NCBI GenBank assembly: GCA_017516765.1
Contig: JAFXBE010000065.1
Span: 1 to 56,369 of the forward strand
From: Clostridia bacterium
GTDB taxonomy: Bacteria; Bacillota; Clostridia; Christensenellales; Aristaeellaceae
Direction: 5' to 3'
Length of the DNA: 56,369 bases
Part shown: piece after piece, positions 33,422-41,389 of the stretch
Layout of the letters: the number at the start of each line of letters is the position of its first letter
Position numbering within the stretch: the stretch's first letter is position 1
Translations under genes and position numbers: made by a program
The notes under the pieces: model-generated
What the model was told of the DNA's origin: nothing
The model's database searches: none
Seen by the model: only the letters and a program-made list of their open reading frames with translations

Positions 33422-33640
33422 CCGATGTGCACGGCGGGCTGCTGTTACAGATAACGAGTTGTCTTGCGGTGCGAACCTTCGGCGAACGTGAAAAGTGCAG
33501 GAGGTTCGCACCGATCAAACAGCCATTTTGGTGCAAAACGGTTGTTTGAAGCAGGAGTATCAGTGCTTCTGTGCTTTGGCTTGTAGGCGATTTTGTAAAG
33601 GATGATGAAAAAGGAACAACTGGTTTTGTTTATCATTACA
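33422..33640 (+). promoter_or_regulatory. CRISPR leader
   Basis: 219 bases between cas7 and the first repeat with no gene. It holds a perfect 10-bp inverted repeat GGTGCGAACC (33468-33477) / GGTTCGCACC (33503-33512), a pair I associate with I-C leaders, where it normally comes just after cas2. The last 60 bases are AT-rich and should contain the array promoter, though no box stands out. I find no remnant of cas4, cas1 or cas2 here. Confidence 0.8.
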
Positions 33641-34280
33641 GTCTCTCTCCGCGAGGAGAGAGTGGGTTGAAATAAGCTGGGCTTTATTGACGGGCAGATG
33701 CGCTCCAGTCTCTCTCCGCGAGGAGAGAGTGGGTTGAAATTTGGCGAGGATGATCTTTCCCGCCTTACGGCAGATGTCTCTCTCCGCGAGGAGAGAGTGG
33801 GTTGAAATTCGTTTGAGATGAGCGATGATCAGTACGCTGCCCGGTCTCTCTCCGCGAGGGGAGAGTGGGTTGAAATGGCATGCTGTGGCGTGCGTGTGAA
33901 TCCGAAACGAGTCTCTCTCCGCGAGGAGAGAGTGGGTTGAAATTGCTTCGCCTGAGATGCCTGCAGACGGTAAGCCTGTCTCTCTCCGCGAGGAGAGAGT
34001 GGGTTGAAATGATTGGGAAGCCTTTGAACGCCGATTAAAGCAAGGGTCTCTCTCCGCGAGGAGAGAGTGGGTTGAAATACCATCAGGCATATGGCTAAGT
34101 TTTTGTGCGTGGTCTCTCTCCGCGAGGAGGGAGTGGGTTGAAATATCGTAAGCCGTTTCGGCACTGCCGGTGCAAAGCCGTCTCTCTCCGCGAGGAGAGA
34201 GTGGGTTGAAATAAGTTGGCGAGGCTGTTGGGGTGTGTGCCACGGGGGTCTCTCTCCGCAAGGAGAAAGACTTACCATTT
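33641..34280 (+). CRISPR. Type I-C CRISPR array, 9 spacers
   Basis: Nine good 33-nt repeats begin at 33641, 33708, 33776, 33844, 33911, 33978, 34046, 34112 and 34180, plus a degenerate last one at 34248. The repeat starts GTCTCTCTCC, has the loop GCGA, the pairing arm GGAGAGAG and the handle TGGGTTGAAAT. Spacers are 33-35 nt. Repeats 4 and 8 each carry one A-to-G change in the right arm; the last repeat keeps only its first half. The leader-proximal end is at 33641, so the newest spacer should be spacer 1. I saw no spacer that matches elsewhere in the window, by eye only. Confidence 0.97.
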
Positions 34281-34285
34281 TCATA

Positions 34286-34328
34286 ATACCAAAACGGGGG
34301 CGGCATCTAACCGTCCCCGTTTTGGTAT
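34286..34328. terminator. Terminator after the CRISPR array
   Basis: An 18-bp stem with one wobble (ATACCAAAACGGGG... with ...CCCCGTTTTGGTAT) and a 7-nt loop. It closes the array transcript and may also end the minus-strand AlaX transcript. It also marks the return to GC-rich DNA. Confidence 0.75.
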
Positions 34329-34399
34329 CATACGAATCAAAATGATCTTTATCAGGATGTGTATGCGAATGACTTGAAATAAAACGGCTGCAGCCCGTC

Positions 34400-35593
34400 T
34401 TACATCCCCTCCACGACCGCCACAGCCCTCGTCAGAATCTCCTCGCACCCGCCGCCCTGGGCAAAGTCCGGTCGGCCGCCGCCTTTGCCGCCCAGAGGCT
34501 GGGCGCACTCCCGGAGCAGCTTGCCCATGTCCGCATCCACATCGGCGGAACGTCCGAAGACATACACCGCGCTGTCGCCGGTCTTCGCGCCCATCAGGGC
34601 GATCACCCGCGGCTCCTGGATCAGGCGGGATACCAGCAGCTTGAGGGAGGCGGCGTCCGCATCCGCAAAGCCGCAGATCAGCTTTGCGCCGCAGGGCAGG
34701 GCGGGGGCGGTCTTCAGCATGGTGGGGATGCGGGCAAAGAGCATGTCCTGCTTCATCCGGGTAATGGTGATCTCCGCATTGCGCAGCCGCTCCTGCAGGG
34801 CGGCGATGGATTCCCCCAGCCCTTCCGCAGTGGTGGAAAGCTGCTGGGAGGCGGTGCGCACCGCATCGTGGCAACGCTGATAATCGGCAAAAGCCCGCTG
34901 CCCCGCCAGAAAGCTGACCCGCATCTTACCCCGGGCAGGCGCGACCGACAGGATCTTGACCAGCCCCAGCTCTCCCGCATTGCGGGGATGGGTGCCGCCG
35001 CAGGCCACCATCTCATCATCGCCGATGGCAACGATGCGCACATGCTCGCTCACCGTGGGCTTCTTGCGCAGGGGCAGGGCTGCCAGCTCCGCCTCCTCCG
35101 GGAACCAGCAGCGGATGGGCACATTGCGCCGGATGTGCTCGTTCACATCCTCCTCGATCCGCCGGATCTCCGCGTCCGTGATGCGGGTGGCGCCCTCCGG
35201 CATGGCCACATCGATGGTGGAAATATCACTGCTGATGTGCAGCCCGATGGTCACCCCGCCCATGAGCCGGTGCAGCGCCCCGGCGATCATGTGGTCGCCT
35301 GCATGCTGCTGCATGTGGTCAAGGCGGCGCGCCCAGTCGATGCGCCCCTCCACCGTATCCCCCTTGGCAAGGGGTCTGTCCACCGTGTGCCAGACCAGCC
35401 CGTCCTCCACGTTCACATCCAGCACCCGGGCATCGCCAAGGGTGCCGGTATCGTACGGCTGCCCGCCCGAGGTGGGGTAGAAGGCGCTGCGGTCCAGCAG
35501 CACAAGATAGGTATCGTCTTTGGCAAAACAATCCAGCATCGTTGCATGAAATTGGGTCAGGTATGCGTTATCATAGTAGAGCCGTTCGGTCAT
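34400..35593 (-). CDS. alaX: Alanyl-tRNA editing protein, long AlaX type
   Basis: 397 residues from the ATG at 35593 (GGAGGGG upstream); an open frame continues far upstream through antisense of the SH3 genes, which is not real. Features: N-terminal domain with PTSGGQPYD, zinc/editing motif HMQQHAGDH (H-x3-H) and CGGTH (C-x3-H), then a C-terminal DHHA1 domain (GGKGGGRPDFAQGGG). AlaX proteins free tRNA-Ala from wrongly attached serine or glycine; the long form also carries the DHHA1 domain of AlaRS. It lies alone on the minus strand. Confidence 0.92.
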   Translation of the reverse strand: MTERLYYDNAYLTQFHATMLDCFAKDDTYLVLLDRSAFYPTSGGQPYDTGTLGDARVLDVNVEDGLVWHTVDRPLAKGDTVEGRIDWARRLDHMQQHAGDHMIAGALHRLMGGVTIGLHISSDISTIDVAMPEGATRITDAEIRRIEEDVNEHIRRNVPIRCWFPEEAELAALPLRKKPTVSEHVRIVAIGDDEMVACGGTHPRNAGELGLVKILSVAPARGKMRVSFLAGQRAFADYQRCHDAVRTASQQLSTTAEGLGESIAALQERLRNAEITITRMKQDMLFARIPTMLKTAPALPCGAKLICGFADADAASLKLLVSRLIQEPRVIALMGAKTGDSAVYVFGRSADVDADMGKLLRECAQPLGGKGGGRPDFAQGGGCEEILTRAVAVVEGM

Positions 35594-35755
35594 GTTCGAT
35601 CCCCTCCGGGAATATGATACAGGATGGAGAACGGTTTTGGCAACCAATGGTTTGTCCCGCTGTTGCGAAATACAGAAATTCGAAAAATAGCATTTCCACA
35701 GTCGGCAAAACATGGTATACTGTAGTTGATCTATCCTGAGCAAAGGAGAATCGTT

Positions 35756-36340
35756 ATGAAAAAGAAAGTACTGGTTGCCGTCTGTCTGCTGATGGTCTTC
35801 TGCCTGCTGCCGGTGCAGGGTCTGGCGCTGCGGGTGGGCGTTATCGCCCGCGTTACCAGCCCCGGCACGCTGAATGTGCGCATGGGCCCTGGCACCGATT
35901 ACGGCGTTGTGGGCATTGTAAAGCCCGGCTATATCTACGTTTACCTCGGCACGGAGAACGGCTGGAACCATATCGTTTACGAAAACGGTATTACGGGCTA
36001 CATCTCCGGCAACAAGAGCGCGCTGGAGATCGGTCTGGTGCCCGATGAGTACAGCTGCGATATGTTCGCCGAAGCCTATGTGCGCATCACCCATACCGCA
36101 ACGCTCAACATCCGCAGCGGTCCCGGCAAGGAATACCCGGTCATCGCCATCGCCAATCCGCAGGATGCCTACCCCTACATGGGCCCTGCCAACGGCTGGT
36201 ATGCCGTGCAGCTGGATGACGGGCAGATCGGCTATGTGGCCGCCAACCGCAGCGAGGTGGAAATGTGGGGCGTGTACGACGATGAGGGTACGTTCCACTA
36301 CATCACCCTGCCGGAGCTTCAGGCGCTGTATATGCAGTAA
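35756..36340 (+). CDS. Secreted protein with two bacterial SH3 domains
   Basis: 194 residues from the ATG at 35756 (AAAGGAG upstream; an extended -10 TATACT at 35716-35721). Signal peptide MKKKVLVAVCLLMVFCLLPV, then two SH3b domains of about 65 residues (TLNVRMGPGTDYGVVG, TLNIRSGPGKEYPVIA), each ending in a GY(I/V) strand. SH3b domains usually bind cell-wall peptides. It has no catalytic domain. The next gene is a close paralogue 81 bases downstream. Confidence 0.85.
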   Translation: MKKKVLVAVCLLMVFCLLPVQGLALRVGVIARVTSPGTLNVRMGPGTDYGVVGIVKPGYIYVYLGTENGWNHIVYENGITGYISGNKSALEIGLVPDEYSCDMFAEAYVRITHTATLNIRSGPGKEYPVIAIANPQDAYPYMGPANGWYAVQLDDGQIGYVAANRSEVEMWGVYDDEGTFHYITLPELQALYMQ

Positions 36341-36421
36341 ACGCACACGGCATCGTGTGCGGACAGCCGGGCGGCATGCGCCGACGGCATGATATGACCA
36401 AATAAGCAAAGGAGAATTGCT

Positions 36422-37318
36422 ATGAAACGGAAGTTGCTTGTCGCCATCTGTCTGCTGATGGTTTTCTGCCTGTTGCCCATGGAGGGCATGGCTCTTCGTC
36501 TGGGCAACGTGGTACGCGTTACCAGCTCCGGCACGCTGAATGTGCGCAAGGGCCCCAGCACCGATTACGGTACCGTCGGTTCTGTTAAGCCCGACTATAT
36601 CTACATCTACCTCGGCACCGAAAACGGCTGGAACAAGATCGTTTACTCCGAGGATGTGGTGGGCTATATCTCCGGCAACAAGAGCGTTGTGGAAGCCGGT
36701 CTGGTGCCCGACGAGTACAGCGACGGTCTGTTCGCCGAAGCCATTGTACGCATTACCCACACCGCCACGCTGAACATCCGCAAGGGCCCCAGCAAGGATA
36801 CCAAGGTGGTCGCCATCGCCAACCCCAAGGATACCTACAAGTACATGGGCCCCGCCAACGGCTGGTACGCCGTGCAGCTGGAGGACGGCACCATCGGCTA
36901 TGTGGCTGCCAACCGCAGCGAAGTGGAATTTCTGGGCGTTTACGACGAGAACGGCAACTTTACGCAGGTAACCCCTACGCCTTCTCCCACGCCTAAGCCC
37001 ACCCCCAAGCCCACTGCCACTCCCGTACCCACCCTGCCGCCTACTGTGCCGCCCACCCTTGTGCCCATCGTAACGGCGGTGCCCACGGCATACTATCCCA
37101 CCGCCACCCCCGTGCCGCTGTACACCGTGCCCCCGGTAATGCCTCAGGGCTCCGTTCCCTGCCAGCATTGCAGCAATACCGGTGTCTGCACCACCTGCAA
37201 CGGCTTCGGTGCGGTCTATACCAACGGGCAGACCTCTTTGGTCTATTGCCCCACCTGCTATGGCAACGGTCGTTGCCTGCACTGCAGCGGCTCCGGCCGT
37301 CAGGCTGTGCAGTGGTAA
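36422..37318 (+). CDS. Secreted SH3 protein with proline-rich linker and cysteine-rich tail
   Basis: 298 residues, AAAGGAG upstream. The first 185 residues repeat the design of the upstream paralogue: signal peptide and two SH3b domains (TLNVRKGPSTDYGTVG, TLNIRKGPSKDTKVVA). Then comes a Pro/Thr-rich linker (about 185-240) and a tail with CQHCSNTGVCTTCNGFG and CPTCYGNGRCLHCSGSG, which matches the C-x2-C-x-G-x-G zinc-binding repeats of DnaJ. A DnaJ-type zinc finger on an exported SH3 protein is unusual. The pair probably arose by duplication. Confidence 0.85.
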   Translation: MKRKLLVAICLLMVFCLLPMEGMALRLGNVVRVTSSGTLNVRKGPSTDYGTVGSVKPDYIYIYLGTENGWNKIVYSEDVVGYISGNKSVVEAGLVPDEYSDGLFAEAIVRITHTATLNIRKGPSKDTKVVAIANPKDTYKYMGPANGWYAVQLEDGTIGYVAANRSEVEFLGVYDENGNFTQVTPTPSPTPKPTPKPTATPVPTLPPTVPPTLVPIVTAVPTAYYPTATPVPLYTVPPVMPQGSVPCQHCSNTGVCTTCNGFGAVYTNGQTSLVYCPTCYGNGRCLHCSGSGRQAVQW

Positions 37319-37336
37319 GCCAAACAGCATAACCTG

Positions 37337-37365
37337 CGGGCTGCGCTTTTGCGCAGCCCGTTTTC
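37337..37365 (+). terminator. Terminator after the SH3 genes
   Basis: CGGGCTGCGC, TTTT loop, GCGCAGCCCG, then TTTTC. Perfect 10-bp stem. Confidence 0.9.
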
Positions 37366-37513
37366 ATTTGCACCGGCCGCTGCTTTGTGTGGGCTTTTGT
37401 TGTTTTCTGTCGGTTTTGCCGTTGCCAGCTGCAGGCATGTGTGCTATGATGGCATGCGGAAAAATGCTTCCCGTAGCGGGATGCACAGAAGAAGCGGAGG
37501 GCTTTTTACGGAA

Positions 37514-38347
37514 GTGATCGGCATTCTGGTGGCGGTAACCGCCATCGCAGGCGTGGTTGGCACAGGTATCGGCGGTTTGATCGGCGCACTTTTGCAGAAG
37601 GATTCCAACCGGATGGTCAGTCTGCTGCTCAGCTTTGCGGGCGGCGTAATGCTCAGCGTGGTGTGCTTCGACCTTGTTACCGAAGCCATCGATACCGGGG
37701 TGGGCGTGGGGATCGTGATCGCTGCCATCGCTGTGGGCGTGGCAGTTATTTTCCTGCTGAACCACTGGATCGACAAGCGCACCAACCCGGAGGTGCCTCA
37801 TATTGACGAGAACCATCCCAAAACGGCAGACGATCTGAACGAATTGATCCACAGCGACCATTTCGAGCAGCACTATGCCAAGAAGGACAACAAGTTTGCC
37901 ATGTTTGTCGCCGGTGTGGTGATGGCCTGCGCCATTGCCCTGCACAACGTGCCCGAGGGCATGACCATCGGCGCATCCTATGCCAGCAACGGCGGGGCTA
38001 TGGGCAGCGCAGCCATCGTTCTGGCGGTGCTGATCGGTCTGCACAACATTCCCGAGGGCATGGCGGTTTCCGTGCCCCTGATCAGCGGCGGCATGACCAA
38101 GTGGAAAGCCGTACTGATGACTGCTTTTTCCGGCGTGCCCACCATTCTGGGCGCACTGCTGGGCTTCTGGCTGGGCGATATCGGCGCCATGGGTCTGGCG
38201 CTGAGCCTTGGTTTTGCCAGCGGCGCCATGCTGTATGTGGTCTTTGGCGAGATTCTGCCCCAGGCGATCCTGATGTACCACAGCAAGCTGCCTGCCTTTT
38301 CTGCCATTATCGGCATGCTGGTGGGTATTCTGATCATTTACGTGTAA
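37514..38347 (+). CDS. ZIP-family metal transporter
   Basis: 277 residues from the GTG at 37514, 13 bases after GGAGG; an ATG at 37481 is the alternative but has no ribosome-binding site. Eight membrane segments. The two ZIP metal-site motifs HNVPEG and HNIPEG are in transmembrane segments IV and V. A His/Asp-rich loop lies between segments III and IV. ZIP proteins bring divalent metals such as zinc, iron or manganese into the cytosol. It stands alone. Confidence 0.88.
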   Translation: MIGILVAVTAIAGVVGTGIGGLIGALLQKDSNRMVSLLLSFAGGVMLSVVCFDLVTEAIDTGVGVGIVIAAIAVGVAVIFLLNHWIDKRTNPEVPHIDENHPKTADDLNELIHSDHFEQHYAKKDNKFAMFVAGVVMACAIALHNVPEGMTIGASYASNGGAMGSAAIVLAVLIGLHNIPEGMAVSVPLISGGMTKWKAVLMTAFSGVPTILGALLGFWLGDIGAMGLALSLGFASGAMLYVVFGEILPQAILMYHSKLPAFSAIIGMLVGILIIYV

Positions 38348-38613
38348 CGACGGGGTTGTTTGTGGGCTCTGCCGTTGCCCGGCAGGGGAGACGAAGAGAA
38401 GCGCGTGCGCAGTGCGCATAACGCCAAAGGGGCCGGCGACCCGGAGTCGACAAATGCTTGTCGATAAACCAATGCTTTCCGGTTCAAGCCGCGCATCTTG
38501 CGCCTTCGGCGCTCGCTGTGCTTGTAGGAAAGCGCTGCGGCGCAAGGCTTGTGGGCTCCACCCACACCCGGCAGGGGTCTGAGACCCCTGCACCCCGCAT
38601 TTGTATGAGAAAA
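38348..38613. repeat. GC-rich intergenic region full of palindromes
   Basis: No gene seen. It contains TCGACAA-ATGC-TTGTCGA (38447-38464), GCGCCTTCGGCGC (about 38500), and the perfect palindrome GCAGGGGTCT-G-AGACCCCTGC (38571-38591). Two related segments (GGGCTCTGCC...GGCAGGGG and GGGCTCCACC...GGCAGGGG) lie near its two ends. This is what dispersed intergenic repeats look like, but one window cannot show that it recurs. Confidence 0.5.
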
Positions 38614-38643
38614 CCCGCCGCAGCGTATCGTCGCTGCGGCGGG
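38614..38643 (-). terminator. Terminator after the aminotransferase gene
   Basis: CCCGCCGCAGCG and CGCTGCGGCGGG with a 6-nt loop; on the minus strand followed by TTTTCTC. It lies 17 bases past the stop codon. Confidence 0.85.
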
Positions 38644-38660
38644 TCTGTTTTTCGGGGATA

Positions 38661-39968
38661 TCAGGCTTCCTCCGCCATGCCGTGCTTTTCCTTCAGCAGT
38701 TTCTTTGCGCTGGAGATGCGCACGCACAGGGTAAAGATCTTCATGGCGGTCTCCAGATCGGCGAGGCAGGGGTAGGTGGGGGCAATACGGATGTTGCTGT
38801 CCTGCGGGTCGTTGCCGTAGGGCCAGGTGGCGCCTGCGCCGGTCATGGTCACGCCGGCTTTCTTGGCGCGGGCTACGATATCTTTGGCGCAGCCGGGCAT
38901 GCTGTCGAACAGGATAAAGTAGCCGCCCAGCGGCTTTGTCCAGCTGCCGATGCCCAGCCCCTCCAGATCCTTTTCCAGAATGGCTTCCACCGTCTCAAAC
39001 TTGGGACGGATGATATCGGCATGCTTGCGCATGTGCTCCACCATACCGTGGATGTCCTTGAAGAAGCGCACGTGGCGCAGCTGGTTCACCTTGTCGTGGC
39101 CAATGGTCTGGTGGCGCAGATAGGTGAGGAAATCCTCCATATTGTTGGGGCTGGTGGCGATGGCGGCAATGCCGCTGCCCGGAAAGGTGATCTTGGAGGT
39201 GGAGGCAAATTTGTACACCAGATCCGGATTGCCGGCGCGCTTGCACTCGGCAAGGATCTCGATCAGGTGATCCTGATGGTGGTCGTAGAGGTGGTGCATG
39301 CCGTAGGCGTTGTCCCAGAAAATGCGGAAGTCCGGCGCGGCGGGCTCCAGCCGGGCAAAGCGGCGCACGGTCTCGTCCGAATAGGAAATGCCCTGAGGGT
39401 TGGAATACTTGGGCACGCACCAGATGCCCTTGATGGTCTCGTCTTCGCTGACCAGCTTTTCCACCAGATCCATGTCGGGGCCTTCGGGGGTCATGGGGAT
39501 GGGGATGTTCTTGATGCCGAAATATTCGGTGATCACAAAGTGCCGGTCATACCCGGGCACGGGGCAGAGGAACTTGACCTCCGGCAGCTTGCACCAGGGA
39601 GTGTTGCCCATCACGCCGTGGGTCCATACCCGGCTGATGGTGTCGAACATCACGTTCAGGGAGGAGTTGCCGTAGATGATGATGTCCTTGGGGTTGTTTT
39701 CCATCATATCGCCCAGCAGCTCCCGGGCTTCCTGGATACCGGTCAGCTGACCGTAGTTGCGGCAGTCGGTACCGTCCTCGCAGGTAAGGTCGGAGGCGGA
39801 ATCCAGCACGTCCATCATGCCCATGGAAAGATCCAGCTGCTCCTGGCAGGGCTTGCCGCGGCTCATATCCAGCTGCATGCCCAGCGCCTGCACCTTCTTG
39901 TATTGCACCTTCAGTTCTGCCAGCTCGCTTGCCAGCTCGGCAGATGTCATTTCAATATAAGGCTTCAT
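38661..39968 (-). CDS. Class I aminotransferase, aspartate aminotransferase-like
   Basis: 435 residues from the ATG at 39968 (AGAGAGGAT upstream). A fold-type I PLP enzyme: the PLP lysine is in FASTSKITFPGSG and the substrate-binding Arg in NIRIAPTYP; NPQG and FWDNAYG are the expected cofactor-contact motifs. MSRGKPCQEQLDLS near the N-terminus places it in the subgroup often annotated as putative aspartate aminotransferase of Bacillota and actinobacteria. It would transfer amino groups between aspartate (or a similar amino acid) and 2-oxoglutarate. Confidence 0.88.
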   Translation of the reverse strand: MKPYIEMTSAELASELAELKVQYKKVQALGMQLDMSRGKPCQEQLDLSMGMMDVLDSASDLTCEDGTDCRNYGQLTGIQEARELLGDMMENNPKDIIIYGNSSLNVMFDTISRVWTHGVMGNTPWCKLPEVKFLCPVPGYDRHFVITEYFGIKNIPIPMTPEGPDMDLVEKLVSEDETIKGIWCVPKYSNPQGISYSDETVRRFARLEPAAPDFRIFWDNAYGMHHLYDHHQDHLIEILAECKRAGNPDLVYKFASTSKITFPGSGIAAIATSPNNMEDFLTYLRHQTIGHDKVNQLRHVRFFKDIHGMVEHMRKHADIIRPKFETVEAILEKDLEGLGIGSWTKPLGGYFILFDSMPGCAKDIVARAKKAGVTMTGAGATWPYGNDPQDSNIRIAPTYPCLADLETAMKIFTLCVRISSAKKLLKEKHGMAEEA

Positions 39969-40039
39969 AAATCCGTATCCTCTCTGTTTGCGTAGGTAAG
40001 CCGCCCCGGTGAGATAGGTTCCCACCGAACAGCCGATTT

Positions 40040-40068
40040 ATTATACCAAGCCCTTCACGTTCTAACAA
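40040..40068 (-). promoter_or_regulatory. Promoter of the aminotransferase gene
   Basis: On the minus strand TTGTTA, 17-bp spacer, TATAAT (full -10 consensus). Confidence 0.8.
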
Positions 40069-40138
40069 TATGCAGACGGTACGGTTTTTGTTCTGCTTTT
40101 GGTCTCGCTCCTGTCCTGCTGCCGTTGGTTGACCGGGC

Positions 40139-40167
40139 TGTGTGCCCATGGTATCATGGGGCTGTCG
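40139..40167 (+). promoter_or_regulatory. Promoter of the HAD gene
   Basis: TTGACC, 17-bp spacer, TATCAT, 25 bases before the ATG. It diverges from the aminotransferase promoter. Confidence 0.8.
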
Positions 40168-40191
40168 AAACCCTGTAAAGGAGGGCTTCAT

Positions 40192-41010
40192 ATGCTGAAA
40201 GCCGCTTTTTTCGATCTGGACGGCACCCTGCTGGATGAGGAGAAGCGTATCCCCGCCTCTGCCCGGGAGGCGATCCTGCATTGCCGGGCGCAGGGGGTGC
40301 GCATGTATATCGTTACCGCCCGTTCCCCAAGGCTGAACAAGACCCTCGGCTGGACAGACGGGGAGTTTGCCCTCTTTGACGGGGCCATCCATTCCAACGG
40401 CGCAACGGTGCGGCTGGGGGACGAGCTGACCCATTGCTGCCTGCACCCGGAGGCGGTGCGGCGGGCCTTACGCCATGTATGGGAATGCCCGGGGGCGGAG
40501 ATGTCCCTGCATATGGCGGGGGACGACCACGCCTTTACCTTTGCCATGGAGGGCGAGCGGCTGGAACGCTGGCAGCTGAAGCCGGAGAATGTGTTTCCCA
40601 TCGATGAGGCCTCCATCTGCCGCACCCTGAAGGCGCTCATCTATCACGGCGACCTGAAGGAGGAACGCCCGCCCCTGCCCCCGGAGCTGGGCGAGAGCAT
40701 TACCGCCGACTGTGCAGGGCTGGCGCGGGTGCTGTTGACCGATCAGGGGCGCACCATCCAGCTTGCGCCGCTGGAGGCAGGCAAGCTGCAGGCGGTGGAG
40801 CGCATCCGGCAGCAGCATGGATGGACGCCGGAGGAAATCGTTGTTTTCGGTGACGATCTGAACGATCTGGAAATGATCGCCCACTACCCGCGCAGCATCG
40901 CCATGGGCAACGGGCACGGGCAGGTAAAGGCCGCCGCCGGGTACGTGACCGCCGCCAATACCGATGGCGGCATTGCACAGGGCTTGCGCTGGGCGATGGG
41001 GGAGGAGTGA
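40192..41010 (+). CDS. HAD-superfamily Cof-type phosphatase
   Basis: 272 residues, AAAGGAGGG upstream. HAD motif I AFFDLDGTLLD at the N-terminus, motif II VTARS (about residue 43), and motif III/IV FGDDLNDLEMI near residue 220. The large cap between motifs II and III is of the Cof (type IIB) kind. These enzymes remove phosphate from sugar phosphates, nucleotides or vitamin B6 phosphates; the substrate is not predictable. Confidence 0.9.
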   Translation: MLKAAFFDLDGTLLDEEKRIPASAREAILHCRAQGVRMYIVTARSPRLNKTLGWTDGEFALFDGAIHSNGATVRLGDELTHCCLHPEAVRRALRHVWECPGAEMSLHMAGDDHAFTFAMEGERLERWQLKPENVFPIDEASICRTLKALIYHGDLKEERPPLPPELGESITADCAGLARVLLTDQGRTIQLAPLEAGKLQAVERIRQQHGWTPEEIVVFGDDLNDLEMIAHYPRSIAMGNGHGQVKAAAGYVTAANTDGGIAQGLRWAMGEE

Positions 41011-41047
41011 CGGAATTTGTTCTCCCAATGTTTTTTGCAAAGCTCCA

Positions 41048-41077
41048 TTGACAAGCTTTCCCGCCTTGTGCTATGAT
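41048..41077 (+). promoter_or_regulatory. Promoter of the T-box transcript
   Basis: TTGACA (full consensus), 18-bp spacer, TATGAT. Transcription should begin near 41084. Confidence 0.8.
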
Positions 41078-41083
41078 CCGTAT

Positions 41084-41359
41084 TGTAATTGAATACCTAT
41101 CCCAAAGACGATGACGAAGACGGCCGAAACGGACGCTTTCAGAGAGCCGGTGGTTGGTGCAAACCGGCAGCAGAGGTTTCAAGTGCTTATCCCTTCCGAG
41201 TCGAAGATCCGAAACTGTCAAGGAGTAAGGTCTTCCGTGAGGCTGCGTGAATGCACAGGGTTTGCCAGAACCCGTTGAGTGGCAGCAGTTGCTGCAATTT
41301 GAGTGGTACCGCGGATGTAACAACACCCGTCTCAAAGCAAGACTTTGGGACGGGTTTTT
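41084..41359 (+). promoter_or_regulatory. T-box riboswitch leader
   Basis: All main T-box parts are visible: a Stem I base with kink-turn-like GATGA/CGAG sequences, the distal AGAGAGCCGGTGG and TTGGTGCAAACCGGC elements (about 41139-41168), the T-box AGTGGTACCGCGG (41302-41314), and a terminator (CCCGTCTCAAAG with CTTTGGGACGGG, 41326-41354) followed by TTTTT. Uncharged tRNA binding to Stem I and the T-box would open the terminator and allow synthesis of the ligase gene. I cannot fix the specifier codon; CTT (Leu) at 41185-41187, followed by A, is one candidate. Confidence 0.92.
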
Positions 41360-41389
41360 CTTTACGATCTACACAAGGAGGTATGCCCA

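Noticed and set aside
33641..34280. Self-targeting spacers within the window
   Set aside because: I looked by eye for matches of the nine spacers in the window and found none; a proper search was not possible.
35594..37330. Long minus-strand open frame continuing upstream of alaX
   Set aside because: It runs antisense to two clear SH3-protein genes with signal peptides and ribosome-binding sites, and alaX has a proper start at 35593.
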